DNA of 64,000 nt from Sva-07 sp963743825 (GCA_963743825.1 CAVURC010000020.1:124001-188000); one strand, 5' to 3'; counted from the first letter of the stretch, positions 26,759-36,848 are shown. The notes: generated by a model not told the origin, from the letters alone. A program made the numbers and translations.

Positions 26759-27799
26759 TCAGGTCAGTTGCTCGGTCAAGTGCTCGACGAGCACCACCTG
26801 AGCGGGAATGTTGACCAGCGTGGCAATCACACTCGACGCCGCCTGGAACAGCAGAACCAGAGCAAGCCAGATACCGAAGCCGAATGTCACGCCGAACGAG
26901 TTGAAGAAGCTGAACGGGAACGTGGCGGCGCCCGCGATCAGGCCGGCGACGACGAGACGTCCGACGACACCCCAGAAGTGACCGTCGGTGAGTTCCCAAC
27001 TCCGTCGGATGCCGAAGCCATGACCACCGATGGCGGCAATCGCCGTCGCGAGCGACAAGCGACCAAAGATCCAGAACGTGATGGCGAGCGCCGCGAGAGA
27101 TCCGAACACGGCCGCAACCGCCACCGCTCCCCCGCCCCAACCGACGCCGATGGCGAACAGCATCGGCGCGAACGCCGCGAGGATCACCCCGAACGAAATT
27201 CCGACGAGCGCGAGCAGCGACACGAACACCGCCGGGGTCCTGCGAACGGAATCAGCGGCATCGTCCGCTCGACACACCTGATCGACAGTCCCCGAGCCGA
27301 CCCTGGCAGCAACTCGCGCCGCGAGTGCGGTGGTCCAGGTCCAAGCGACGACGATCACGATCCCGAGCGCGATCATCCACGGCACTGCGCCGATCAACAC
27401 GTCGCGAGCGAGTTCCCCGACACGGTCCAGTTCCACGTCGGTGAGCAACACCGTGTCGCTGGAGCCGAACGTCCGGTCGAAGTCCAGCAGCTCACGAATC
27501 TCCCGACCCTGTGCGCTGGTGAAGACGGCGACCACGAACACGCCGATCAGTGCTGTTGTCGCACTCCACACCAGCGCGATCAACCAGCCGCCACGCCGGG
27601 TCACCGCCTTGATTGCCGCAAACGAGTCCTCGAACCAAGCGGAGAACGAATGTGGATCCCGGTGAGGCGTCCATCCCGTCTGGGGTGCGCGTCGATCGGT
27701 CCAACAGCTGCCGTCCCACCAGCGCCACGTCCAGGCCTGCTCAGGGTCGGGATACCAGCCGGGCGGCGGCATCAGCGGCGGCGAGGTCGGCGCGGTCAC
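26759..27799 (-). CDS. DUF2510 membrane protein
   Basis: Protein of 346 residues. The N-terminus carries a DUF2510 motif (PPPGWYPDPEQAWTWRWWDG, 11-30), a short tryptophan-rich domain found at the cytoplasmic end of actinobacterial membrane proteins. Six or more hydrophobic segments follow: GWLIALVWSATTALIGVFVV, MIALGIVIVVAWTWTT, FVSLLALVGISFGVILAAF, MLFAIGVGWGGGAVAVAAVF, VGRLVVAGLIAGAATFPF and IWLALVLLFQAASSVI. The layout resembles the membrane domain seen beside glycerophosphodiester phosphodiesterases. No catalytic residues are seen and the function is unknown. It is upstream of the HNH gene on the same strand. Confidence 0.83.
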   Translation of the reverse strand: MTAPTSPPLMPPPGWYPDPEQAWTWRWWDGSCWTDRRAPQTGWTPHRDPHSFSAWFEDSFAAIKAVTRRGGWLIALVWSATTALIGVFVVAVFTSAQGREIRELLDFDRTFGSSDTVLLTDVELDRVGELARDVLIGAVPWMIALGIVIVVAWTWTTALAARVAARVGSGTVDQVCRADDAADSVRRTPAVFVSLLALVGISFGVILAAFAPMLFAIGVGWGGGAVAVAAVFGSLAALAITFWIFGRLSLATAIAAIGGHGFGIRRSWELTDGHFWGVVGRLVVAGLIAGAATFPFSFFNSFGVTFGFGIWLALVLLFQAASSVIATLVNIPAQVVLVEHLTEQLT

Positions 27800-27836
27800 G
27801 GGGCGTCACGGCAGTCACGGGGCGACGGCATCCAGC

Positions 27837-28343
27837 TCAGTCGTGGACCTGACGGAACCCGGCCGGCGCGGATCCTGCCCAGCAATGCGCCTCGAGAAGT
27901 TCGAGCTCACGGCGGCGCATGACCGCGGCCTCGTCCGGCTCGGCATGGTCGAAGCCGAGCACGTGCAGCACTCCGTGGACGACCAACAGGGCGATTTCGT
28001 CATCGAACGTGCCGGCGTGCTCGGCGAACTGACCAGCCGCAACTGCGGGGCTGATCACCACATCGCCGAGCAGGGTCGGAACCCCGGGCGTCGGATCGTC
28101 GTCCATCGGGAACGACAACACATCAGTCGGGCCGACCTTGCCCATGTGCTCGGCGTTCAACTCGGCCATCTCCGATGCGTCGATGAATGTCAGCGTCAGC
28201 TCACCGACCGCCGCCTCTGCCGCCAGAGCATCCTCGGCGAGCTGCCGCCATCGGTCGAGATCGATGTGAGCCGTCGGCGAGTCGCCGGCACTGCGTTCGT
28301 CGGCGACCACGACTGCAACCGTGCGGTCTGGCGGGGCCGTCAC
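27837..28343 (-). CDS. ybeY: endoribonuclease YbeY
   Basis: Protein of 168 residues with the zinc signature HGVLHVLGFDH (three His ligands) near residues 129-139 and LNAEHMGKVGPTDVLSFP before it. YbeY is a metal-dependent single-strand RNase needed for 16S rRNA 3'-end maturation and ribosome quality control. Its ATG overlaps the phoH stop by 4 bp; the phoH-ybeY pairing is widely conserved and confirms the call. The N-terminus (MTAPPDRTVAVVVADERSAG) is variable, as in other actinobacteria. Confidence 0.95.
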   Translation of the reverse strand: MTAPPDRTVAVVVADERSAGDSPTAHIDLDRWRQLAEDALAAEAAVGELTLTFIDASEMAELNAEHMGKVGPTDVLSFPMDDDPTPGVPTLLGDVVISPAVAAGQFAEHAGTFDDEIALLVVHGVLHVLGFDHAEPDEAAVMRRRELELLEAHCWAGSAPAGFRQVHD

Positions 28344-29314
28344 GACGTGGCTGCCCGCTCGCTCTGCTGTTCGTACGCTGCGACGATGTCGGCGACGATC
28401 CGGTGACGAACCACGTCGGCTCCGGAGAGGTGGACGAAGCCCAGACCATCGATGCCGGTGAGGGTCCTCTCGAGGCCGGCCAAGCCGCTCTTGCCCGTGG
28501 GAACGTCGACCTGCGTCGTGTCGCCGGTGACGACCACGCGTGACCCGAAGCCGATGCGGGTGAGGAACATCTTCATCTGCTCGGGCGTCGCGTTCTGCGC
28601 CTCGTCGAGGATGATGAAGCTGCCGTTCAACGTGCGGCCGCGCATGAACGCGAGCGGTGCCACTTCGACGATCTGACGCTCGAGCAGGCGCTGGACGGCA
28701 TCAGGATCGAGCATGTCGTACAGGGCGTCGTACAGCGGTCGCAGATACGGATCGATCTTTGCCATCAGGTCACCCGGCAGGAACCCGAGCCGCTCGCCGG
28801 CCTCGACGGCGGGACGCGTCAGGATGATGCGTTGCACCTCTTTGGCCTGCAACGCTCGCACGGCCATCGCCACGGCGAGCCACGACTTGCCGGTGCCCGC
28901 CGGACCCAGGCCGAACGTGATGACGTTCTCGGCGATGGCGTCGACATAGCGCTTCTGTCCGGCGGTCTTCGGTTTGACCTGACGGCCCTTGGCCCCGCGC
29001 AGCACCTGGTGCGACAGGATCTCGCTCGGCCGTTCACTGGCCTGCACCATCGCAACGACCCGGTCGAGCATGACATCGTCGAGCTGCTGGCCGCTCTGCA
29101 GCATCGTCGAGAGTTCCTCGAACAGGGCGGCGACACCGGCAACGTCGGCCTCGAGGTCTCCGCTGATGCGAACTTCGTTGCCGCGCACGCTGATCTGCAC
29201 CGTCGGGAACTGTTGCTCGATGAGGCGCAGGTATCGGTCACGTGGGCCGACGAGGGCGGTCATCACGTGGGTGCCGGGAACGACGACGGTCGTGGTGGAG
29301 GTGCTCGTGGCCAT
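28340..29314 (-). CDS. phoH: PhoH-family ATPase
   Basis: Protein of 324 residues from the ATG at 29314 (MATSTSTTTVVVPG); upstream in-frame codons would add residues without homology. The N-terminal KH-like part (IEQQFPTVQISVRGNEVRISGD) precedes the P-loop ATPase, with Walker A GPAGTGKSW, TRPAVEAGERLGFLPGD, Walker B ILDEAQNATPEQ, and VVTGDTTQVD. The PhoH/PhoL group is associated with RNA metabolism through its ybeY partner. The two genes overlap by 4 bp (ATGA). It is divergent from the GH10-like gene across 133 bp, in which I see no clear motif. Confidence 0.93.
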   Translation of the reverse strand: MATSTSTTTVVVPGTHVMTALVGPRDRYLRLIEQQFPTVQISVRGNEVRISGDLEADVAGVAALFEELSTMLQSGQQLDDVMLDRVVAMVQASERPSEILSHQVLRGAKGRQVKPKTAGQKRYVDAIAENVITFGLGPAGTGKSWLAVAMAVRALQAKEVQRIILTRPAVEAGERLGFLPGDLMAKIDPYLRPLYDALYDMLDPDAVQRLLERQIVEVAPLAFMRGRTLNGSFIILDEAQNATPEQMKMFLTRIGFGSRVVVTGDTTQVDVPTGKSGLAGLERTLTGIDGLGFVHLSGADVVRHRIVADIVAAYEQQSERAATS

Positions 29315-29447
29315 GCTGAACAGTGAAGCGACACGACGCGAAGATGCCGGTTGCCGGATTGAGGTTACCTCCTGCGGCGTGTCGGTGTGCGCGGCATCCG
29401 TGACTGCCACCACCCCGCCGCCATCGAGCACTACCGTCCACTGCGCC

Positions 29448-30805
29448 ATGTTCTCCCGGAGGTCCTTGGCGACCGCACTACTCGTCACCGCGACAGCTGG
29501 TGGCCTGTGTGCAACCACTCCGGCTGCGGTCGCTCAGACCGATGGACTGCGCCCGCTGGCGGATGCTTCAGGGCTGAACTTCGGCGCTGCGGTGACCATC
29601 GGCGCCGTCACCACCGAACCCGACGTACCGCGAACTCGTCGTCGCAAACGTCAACATGGTCTCGACGGTCGACGAAGTGGATTTCGGGATCGTGCAGCCG
29701 GAGCCCGGCGTCTTCGACTTCGACCGCGGCGACGCCCTCGTCGAGTTCGCCGAGCAGGAGTCGATGACCGGTTCGCGTTCACGGACTCATCAGTTCCGAG
29801 GGTCTCCCGGACTGGGTCGTCAACGGGACCTGGACCGCCGAGACCCTCAGCGAAGTGCTGCGCGACCACATCGCGACGCGTGATCGGTCATTTCGTCGAA
29901 CGCGAACCCCGGTGTTGTCACCCAGTGGGACGTCGTCGACGATGCGTTCCTCCCCGATGGCACGCCGCGGAACAACATCTGGCGCCAGGTAATCGGTGAC
30001 GACTACATCCGGATTGCGTTCGAGGCGGCGCGCGCTGCCGACCCCGACGCCCTGCTGTTCTACGACGATTTCTTCGATGACTTCGCCGTCGCCCAGGATG
30101 CCGTCGCCAGCGGCGCGGCGATCGCACCGGGTGCCACGGCGGACCGGTCGTCGTGTGACGACATCCCCAAGTGCGTGGGCGTGAGAGGGATGATCTCCGC
30201 CCTGCTCGACGCAGGCGTCCCCATCGACGGTGTCGGATTGCAGTCACGCGTGGCATCGCCGGACGCCGGTGGATCTCGCCACATTTGCCGGCTGGGTCGA
30301 GGAGCTCGGCCTCCAGTGGGCGGTCACCGAGTTCGATGTGCCGCTCCCGTACACCGAGATCCAGAACCCGGAGTCACTTGCGTTCCAGGCGGAGGCCTAC
30401 GCCAGACGCACTGGGTGCCTGCATCGAGGCGGCCTCGTGCGACACCTTCGTCACCTGGGGCATCACCGACCGCCTGCCACCCGAACCGGACAACACAGGC
30501 GGATCGTTCGGCGGCGCACTGTGGTTCGACGTCTTCGACGACCCGAAGCCCGCCTTCGATGCGATGGCAGCAGTGTTCGGGCCGTTGGAGCCCGTCACCA
30601 CAACCACCGTCGAGGCACCGACCACGTCCGTCACGACGCCTGCGACCACCGATCCGGGCGGGACGGCCGAGCCGGACGACAACGCTCCCATCGCGTTGAT
30701 GGTCGGTGTCGCCGCACTGAGCTCGTCGGCGTGGTCGTCCTGGTGCTGCGTCGCCCGCGCCGGCGGCCGATCGGCGAGCTGACATCCGATCATCGCGGGA
30801 CGTAG
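29448..30805 (+). pseudogene. GH10-like secreted glycoside hydrolase, interrupted by several frameshifts
   Basis: As read, no single frame spans the gene. Joined pieces give a signal peptide (MFSRRSLATALLVTATAGGL, with AVA-Q cleavage), a GH10-like barrel (FGAAVTIGAV, YRELVVANVNMVSTVDEVDFG, VRVHGLISSEGLPDWVV, VTQWDVVDDAF, DALLFYDDFF, GVGLQS, AVTEFDVPLP, TFVTWGITDRLPPE), a Thr/Pro linker, a membrane helix and a basic tail RRPRRRP. Shifts are near 29635, 29768, 29880, 29904, 30250, 30405 and 30730, mostly single insertions. GH10 nucleophile Glu is kept (TEFDV), but the acid/base motif WDVVNEA reads WDVVDDA and the WH of the -1 subsite is missing. It may be an intact gene damaged only by sequencing. 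Confidence 0.65.
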
Positions 30806-30815
30806 AGTTCGACTC

Positions 30816-32070
30816 GTGGCCGATCCGATCGAGTGCCGATCACCCTGGATCGAACAGCTGGCTGCGTCGGCCCCGCCTCGACCATTGGACGGTGACGCCT
30901 CGGCCGACGTGGTGGTGATCGGAGCCGGGATCGTCGGGGATCTCGACATCGTTCTTCCTCCTGAGAGACACCACGGCCACCGTGCTGCTCATCGAGCGTG
31001 GCCGAGCGGGGCACGGCGCCACCGGGCACAACGCCGGCCAACTCACGACCTACTTCGAGCGCCCTCTCGATGACCTCGTGGCCGAGTACGGCTTCGACCC
31101 GGCGATGCGGGCGCAACAGGCGATCGATGATTCCTGGGACCTGCTCGAGCCATCATGATCCACGAGTCGGAACGCGTCGACGCTCCCCGATCGAGCGGTT
31201 CATGCGTGACGCACTGCGATCGAGCCGTTCGCAGGGCGTCTCGTCCCGGACGAACACGATTCACGAACTGCTCGGGCCGCACGGTGGTTCGTATCTGCAC
31301 CGGTGTTGAGCGATTGGAAAGGGTGCGCCAACGGAGCACTGCTGGTCGAACAGTTACTCGACCACCTCCAGTCGAGCTATACCGACCGATTCCGGTTCGT
31401 GGACCACACACCCGTCGAACGAGTGGCGTTGGGCGACTCCTGGGCGAAGATCGACGCCGGTGGGTACTGCGTCGAGACGACTCGAGTGGTGATGTGCACC
31501 AATGGCTTCGTCGACCACGTGATCGAGAACACGACCGGCCCCGACATCACGCCCCTGCTGCACCACCGGGTCGACGGCGACGTCGGCTACATGGTCGGCT
31601 TCCTCGACGAGGAGGTTCGTGAACCGAACGCGCTCAGCTTCATCCGCAATGAGGTCATCGGCGGTGACACTCCATACGTGTACGTCACGACGCGACCGTT
31701 CCAACGCGCTGACCGGCCGGCAATGCTGACCTGCATCGGCGGGCCCGAGGACATGCTCGACGACTCGGCGGCCTACGTGGCGCGACTCCGGCTTTCCCGC
31801 CGAGATCATCGATGAGATCGACCGTGACCTGCTGCCTCTCGTCTCACCGGGTCGTCAGCCGGAAGCGACTACGAGTACGCCTGGCACGGGCTCATGGGCT
31901 ACACGGAGTCACGTGTCCGACTGGTCGGATTCGAGCCGAAGAACCCGGTGCTCATGTACAACCTCGGGTGCAACGGTGTCGGCTTCCTGCAGTCGATCTT
32001 CGGGGGCCACCGTGTGAGCGCTCTTCACGGTGGCAACGATCTCGGTCGGTCGATCTTCGATCCGTCGTGA
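30816..32070 (+). pseudogene. FAD-dependent oxidoreductase (DAO family), interrupted by frameshifts
   Basis: The N-terminus carries an FAD Rossmann motif VVVIGAGIVG near residues 32-41. One inserted base near 30940 breaks the next helix (ISTSFFLLRD), which continues with LLIERGRAGHGATGHNAGQ, the DAO-family substrate/FAD segment. Further breaks occur near 31155 and 31310. Then comes LSDWKGCANGALLVEQLLDHL with YCVETTRVVMCTNGF, a last break near 31790-31860, and the C-terminus YEYAWHGLMGYTESRV...YNLGCNGVGFLQSIFGG to the stop at 32068-32070. This is the fold of amino-acid and amine oxidases that bind FAD covalently or tightly. Whether the breaks are biological or technical cannot be decided from the sequence. 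Confidence 0.6.
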
Positions 32071-32082
32071 CGGAGTGCGAAG

Positions 32083-32117
32083 AACCCCTGAGCAGGAACA
32101 ATTCCTGCTCAGGGGTT
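32083..32117 (-). terminator. 16-bp hairpin downstream of tRNA-Cys
   Basis: AACCCCTGAGCAGGAA (32083-32098), loop CAA, then the exact complement (32102-32117). On the minus strand it starts 3 bp after the tRNA 3' end and is followed by a short T-rich stretch (TTCTT), so it fits an intrinsic terminator for the tRNA. Confidence 0.75.
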
Positions 32118-32119
32118 GG

Positions 32120-32191
32120 AGGCGACGATGAGAATCGAACTCATGTACACGGCTTTGCAGGCCGTTGCCTAAACCACTCGGCCACGTCGCC
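32120..32191 (-). tRNA. tRNA-Cys (GCA)
   Basis: Full cloverleaf of 72 nt on the minus strand. Acceptor stem GGCGACG pairs with CGTCGCC; the anticodon stem CGGC/GCCG encloses loop CTGCAAA with anticodon GCA; the T arm contains GTTCGATTC. The CCA is not encoded. Confidence 0.95.
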
Positions 32192-32238
32192 AGTCAGGGG
32201 CCGAGGATAGCGGCAACGCCGCGATCTCGGGCAGTCGA

Positions 32239-33243
32239 TCACCGAGCAGCCGGCTCGTCGAACCACCTGCCGAGGCGCCGTAACCCCTCATCGATCGACA
32301 CCACCGGGCTGTAGCCGAGATCATCGCGTGCCGGCCGAGAATCGAACCAGTGCGCCGTGCCGAGCTGCTCGGCGAGGAACTGGGTGAGTGGCGGTTCGTC
32401 GCCGCGTCGCAGCATCGGCCACACGCGTTCGACCACAGCCCCAGCCGATCGCCCGACCCGCAGCGACACATCACGGGGGGCGAAGGGCACGCCGGCGGCC
32501 GAACAGATCCCCTCGACCAGCTCACGAATCATCCGGGGCTCACCATTCGACACGACGTACGCCCGACCGGAACATCTCGCAGTCGGCTGCACGGCGTCGA
32601 GCGCGGCGACCAGCGCCACAACGGCATTGTCGATGTAGGTGGTGTCGACCAGCGCACGGCCGCCGCCCACCAACGCCAGGCGACCAGCGCGGGCGCGTTC
32701 GACGATCCGGCCGACGAGTTGGGTGTCGCCGGGCCCCCAGACGAGGTGCGGCCGCACGGCCACCACACCCATGTCACCCGACGCGGCATCGAGGGCAACC
32801 ATCTCGGCCATCGCCTTCGACTCGGCGTACCACGCGTGCCGACGACCCAGGACCGGCGCATCGGCGGCTCCTCCGACGATCGGCTCGCCGCCATGGGCGA
32901 CCGACGGCGACGACACGTACACCACCCGAGTCACACCTCGATCGAGCGCAGCAGACATGACGTTCGCCGTTCCATCGACGTTGATCGACCGGTAGTCCTC
33001 CCAGGGCCCGAGCACACCGACCTTCGCGGCAACGTGCACGATGGCGTCGCAGCCGGCGGCTGACTCGACGACGGTCGCGCGTTCGCGGATGTCACCGAGA
33101 TGCTGCGCAACGGCGGCGTCCACGAGCGCAGAGCGAGTGCGTTGCAAGCACACGACGTCGTTGCCGCGAGCTGCCAAGGCGTTGGCCACGCCGGCACCGA
33201 TCATGCTGGAGCCCCCGGTGACCAGGACCTTCATCGCCGTCAT
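32239..33243 (-). CDS. oleD: OleD-like NAD(P)-dependent 2-alkyl-3-ketoalkanoate reductase
   Basis: Extended SDR of 334 residues from the ATG at 33243, which overlaps the oleC stop (ATGA); a second ATG at 33234 begins MKVLVTGGSSMIG. The cofactor motif GGSSMIGAGVANALAARG and YAESKAMAEM (catalytic Tyr/Lys) are present, with VVYVSSPSVAHGG for the Ser. The 3-beta-HSD-like C-terminal half includes RPHLVWGPGDTQ and YVVSNGEPRMIRELVEGI. OleD reduces the 2-alkyl-3-keto acid made by OleA to a beta-hydroxy acid, the substrate of OleC. The gene order oleA-oleBC-oleD on one strand supports the assignment. Confidence 0.85.
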   Translation of the reverse strand: MTAMKVLVTGGSSMIGAGVANALAARGNDVVCLQRTRSALVDAAVAQHLGDIRERATVVESAAGCDAIVHVAAKVGVLGPWEDYRSINVDGTANVMSAALDRGVTRVVYVSSPSVAHGGEPIVGGAADAPVLGRRHAWYAESKAMAEMVALDAASGDMGVVAVRPHLVWGPGDTQLVGRIVERARAGRLALVGGGRALVDTTYIDNAVVALVAALDAVQPTARCSGRAYVVSNGEPRMIRELVEGICSAAGVPFAPRDVSLRVGRSAGAVVERVWPMLRRGDEPPLTQFLAEQLGTAHWFDSRPARDDLGYSPVVSIDEGLRRLGRWFDEPAAR

Positions 33244-35826
33244 GCGAGTTTTCGGACGCGTCGACCGGCCAGCACGTCGCCGGCCCAGGTGGCCACCGCA
33301 GCGCGATCGATCTTCGCGTTGTGGCGGATGTCGACCGGGAGCGACGGCACCGTCAGCACGGCGGCAATCGGGCGGCCGACAACCGAGCGCACCCCAGCGG
33401 CGACCTCGGCGCTTGCAGGGCCACCGGCCACACCCGGCTGCCTCGAGCACGACCACGAGTTGTTGGCTTCCGGCGGGTCCCACTCCCACGGCAGCACAGC
33501 GTGGCACCCCGAGGGCTCGTTCCACCCTTCGTTCGACCGGGACCGGCGTGATCGGGCCATCGACGCCGTGGATCACGTGGACCGCCCGACCCTCGACCCA
33601 GAGTCGCCCGTCGGCGTCGACGTGACCGACATCGCCCGAGCGATGCCACTCGCCCGCGCCCGGCCGAGCCGCACGCTGCGTGGCCCACAGCCCGTGATAC
33701 CCCTCGGACACCCACGGGGCACGAATCAGGATCTCGCCCATCGCGCCGTCGACGACCGCGTCAGGGAGTTCATCAGGGTCGAAGTCGAACGGCACGATGC
33801 GCACCTGCGCACCTGACACCGGACGACCCACACACACTCCGCCGTCCGGATCGGCTGCCTCGGCTGCGACGATCCCCTGGAGTTCGATGTCGGCGACCGG
33901 CAACACCTCGGTCATGCCGTACGGCGTGTGCAACGTGGCATTCGGGGCGAGCTCGGCAACGGCATGGAGCGTCTCCGACGGGACCGGAGCGCCGGCAGAG
34001 AAGATGACACGCAGCGCCTCGAGGCCTGCCAACGACGACCCATCGGCCGTCGCAACGACGTTGGCGAGCGCCGACGGCGACGCGAACGCCAGCGTCGCTC
34101 CGATGCGAGCGCAGGCCTCGTCGAGCGATGCGGCGGTCAGTTCGGCCGGCTTCGTGACATCGCAGTTCGGCAGCGCGGTCGGAATGCCGAGCGCCGGACC
34201 GTAGAGCGCGAACGGAGCGAAGGCTGCCACCAACCGGTCGTCTGATGTGATCGAGTACGTCGCAGCCAGCGCGTCACGCTGCGCGACGAGCTGGCGATGG
34301 AGATACTGCACACCCTTTGCCGGACCGGTCGCCCCCGATGTGAAGAGGACCGCGGCCAGATCATCGCCGGACGGTTGCGGTGGCAATTCACCCGAGGTCG
34401 CGCCGACCAGTTCGGCGACGTCGAGCCGGGTGGCTCGAGGCGCCCAGCGCAGCGCTGTCGATGCGGCCAGTGCTCGTTTCGGGCCGATGACCCACGACGG
34501 GCGAGTCGAGCGGACCGCTCGACCGAGCCCCTGCAGCCCGAGCCCACGATCGGCGATCACCGTCACACCACCGGCGCGCCACACGCCGTACACAGCAGCG
34601 ACGAGATCGACACCGGGTGGCGTGAGCATGGCCACGCGGTCACCGCGCTGCATCCCCCGGCGGATGAGCTCGACGGCGACACCTTCGACACGCTGCGCCA
34701 ACTCGGCGAACGTGATCGAATCGCCGGTCGCGAGATCGACGAAGGCCTCGCGCTGATCGTCGCGTCGGGACAGGATCGTGGACCACACCGAATCGTCAGC
34801 GGTCGGCTCATCCGACGCGGCACGTGTCTCGCCGACTGCGTGAGCCGACGTCAGGCGCCCGTCGAACAAGTCGTCGAGCCAATCGTCGACCACGCCTGCA
34901 ACGTCGGCCTCGGCCATCACGAGGTGGTTGGCATTCGCAAAGCGATGCATCGTGGTGTTCGGGAATCGCGCTGCAAGGTCGGCAGCGAAGTCGTCGTTGA
35001 ACACCGGGTCCTTCGCACCCCAGGCCAACAACACCGGAGCCCGCACACTCCCGAGCCGCTCGGCCACCTCGGCGATCGCGATCTCGGACGGATGTCCGGG
35101 GCTCAACGGAATGTCGTCGACGAAGTCGGCAACCGCAGCGCGCGATGGCGCAGTCGGATACGGAGCCTTGAACGCTTCGCGATCGACCTTCGAGATCCTG
35201 CCGCGCGACAGCCGCGACGTGCCCTCGACGAAGATCGGCGTGCCCCGGCACACGAAGTCCAGAATCGGCGCCCACGCAGCGAGACGAATGATCGACGGTG
35301 CCTTGCGCCCCTCGGGAACGGCGATGCCCGTGTTGCACAGGATCATCCCAGCGACCTGACGCGGGTCCTGGACGACCCAACCCATGGCGATCGCCCCACC
35401 CCAGTCGTGGGCCGCGACGACGAGCGGCGCGGACCCCGGGAGCCCGAGCGCGAGGATCACGTCGTCGAGATCGCGCACGCGGTCGGCGTAACGGCGTCGC
35501 CCGACGCGTTCGCTGAAGCCCATACCGAGCTGGTCGACGGCGACGACGCGGTAGCGGCCATGCAGGCGCCGCAGGAACGTCGCCCAGGCGTATCCCCACG
35601 TCGGATTGCCGTGAACGCACAGCACCGTCGGAGTCGACGAGGCGTCAGCGCCGTCGGGAACGCCGGTGTCGAGCACGTGCCAACGGTGAGTGCCGCCGGT
35701 GTGGCTGACGACGTCGACGAATTTCGACCACTGCGGCTCGAGATCCCAGCGGCGCCAATCGCCCTCGGTCGGTGGCTGCGGCAACCAGGACGGTTCGGCC
35801 CCGACCGTGTCGAACCCCCGGGTCAC
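33240..35826 (-). CDS. oleBC: OleBC fusion: beta-lactone decarboxylase plus beta-lactone synthetase (one frameshift)
   Basis: Two-domain protein of about 861 residues. Residues 1-330 are a haloalkane-dehalogenase-type alpha/beta hydrolase (OleB): oxyanion HGNPTW (72-77), nucleophile Asp141 in AAHDWGGAIAMGW, and a C-terminal His in NANHLVMAE. From about 350 an AMP-ligase domain (OleC) follows, with LFTSGATGPAKGVQYLH and TPYGMTEVLPV. A +1 insertion near 33436 moves the last 60 residues (GVAGGPASAEVAAGV to RRVRKLA) to another frame, ending at 33240. OleC closes a beta-hydroxy acid to a beta-lactone; OleB decarboxylates it to a cis-alkene. OleBC fusions are known in actinobacteria. It overlaps oleA and oleD by 4 bp each. 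Confidence 0.87.
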
Positions 35827-36848
35827 CAGACGATTTCGGTGAAGCTGGTGTTCAGACCGGAACCGATCCCCATGCAGAGCACGCGGTCGCCGACCTCGAT
35901 CCGATCGGCCACGCTCGCGAGCGTGATCGGGATGGCCGCCGGCCCGACGTTGCCGTACTGCGGGAACGTGAGGGGCACCCGTCCGGGTCGATGCCGAGAC
36001 GCTCGGTCATCAACCGGGTGTGCACCTGGCTGACCTGGTGGATGATGTACCAGTCCATGCCGACCTCCCAGTCGAAGTGGTGCCCGGAGTGCTTCCAGGC
36101 CGCCTCGCCGAGATCGAGACCGGCGACCAGCAGGCCGTGCGTGTCGGTGGTCATCCGTTCGAGGTCGCCGACGCACAGCTCGTGGTGCTGAGTGGCCGCT
36201 CGGGCGACACCACCGACGAGGCGGTGCGCCTCGGGATGCTCGTCGAGCCGACACAGCACGGCGGCCGCAGCGCCTGATCCGAGTGTGAGCGAGGCGAATT
36301 CGGCGAACACGTCGGCAGCCTCGATGCTCGGGCTGCTGCAACCGAGCGATGGTGTTCTGCTGGATGTAGCGGCTTCCTTCGCCGTCGACGATCAGCGCGT
36401 AGTCGATCGCTCCGGCATCGATGGCGTTGGCGGCGATCTGCATTCCGTTGATGAACCCGAGGCAGGCATTGCCGACATCGAAGTTGAGACAACTCGGAGC
36501 GAGCTGGAGCTGGTGATGCACCGCGCACGCGACCGACGGTTCGAGATGGTGCTTGCAGACCGACGTGGAGATGAGCATCCCGACTCGGCCGGGATCGATG
36601 CCTGCCGCATCGAGCGCGGCCCGACCCGCCATCGCGGCTGCCTGGTCGAACGTCACGCCCTCGGGCCACCACCGACGAGCTTCGATGCCTGCGAGTTCGG
36701 CCAGCGTTCCCGCTTTGAGACCCGTGCGTTCGTACGTCTCCGCCAACTGTTCGTCGATCCACGCCGACGTGACGATCTCGGGAGCTTCCACAGCTTCGAC
36801 CGACAGGACACCGACATTGCGGTGGGTCATCACGGAGTTCTCGGTCAT
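35823..36848 (-). CDS. oleA: OleA-like thiolase (head-to-head acyl condensation; two frameshifts)
   Basis: KAS III-like thiolase-superfamily enzyme of about 342 residues. The N-terminal piece from the ATG at 36848 has AGIEARRWWPEG, TSVCKHHLEPSVACAVH and the catalytic Cys129 in NFDVGNACLGF. A +1 insertion near 36322 shifts to FAEFASLTLGSGAAAAVL, with the catalytic His in DWYIIHQVSQVH; a single deletion near 35985 returns to the first frame for RVPLTFPQYGNVGPAAIP, with the catalytic Asn, and the end GSGLNTSFTEIVW. OleA condenses two fatty acyl-CoAs without carrier protein, giving a 2-alkyl-3-keto acid. It is the first gene of the ole operon, with a GTGA overlap to oleBC. Confidence 0.86.
   Translation of the reverse strand: MTENSVMTHRNVGVLSVEAVEAPEIVTSAWIDEQLAETYERTGLKAGTLAELAGIEARRWWPEGVTFDQAAAMAGRAALDAAGIDPGRVGMLISTSVCKHHLEPSVACAVHHQLQLAPSCLNFDVGNACLGFINGMQIAANAIDAGAIDYALIVDGEGSRYIQQNTIARLQQPEHRGCRRVRRIRLAHTRIRRCGRRAVSARRASRGAPPRRWCRPSGHSAPRAVRRRPRTDDHRHARPAGRRSRSRRGGLEALRAPLRLGGRHGLVHHPPGQPGAHPVDDRASRHRPGRVPLTFPQYGNVGPAAIPITLASVADRIEVGDRVLCMGIGSGLNTSFTEIVW

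Noticed and set aside
29448..32070. A decaying genomic island next to tRNA-Cys
   Set aside because: There is no integrase, attachment repeat or transposase, and the frame breaks are of the same insertion type as elsewhere, only denser.
32239..35826. A single open frame of 1195 codons that looks like an OleB-OleC-OleD triple fusion
   Set aside because: The frame passes from OleC into OleD only because of an inserted base near 33436. The true OleC C-terminus (ending RRVRKLA at 33240) lies in another frame, and OleD has its own ATG overlapping that stop.
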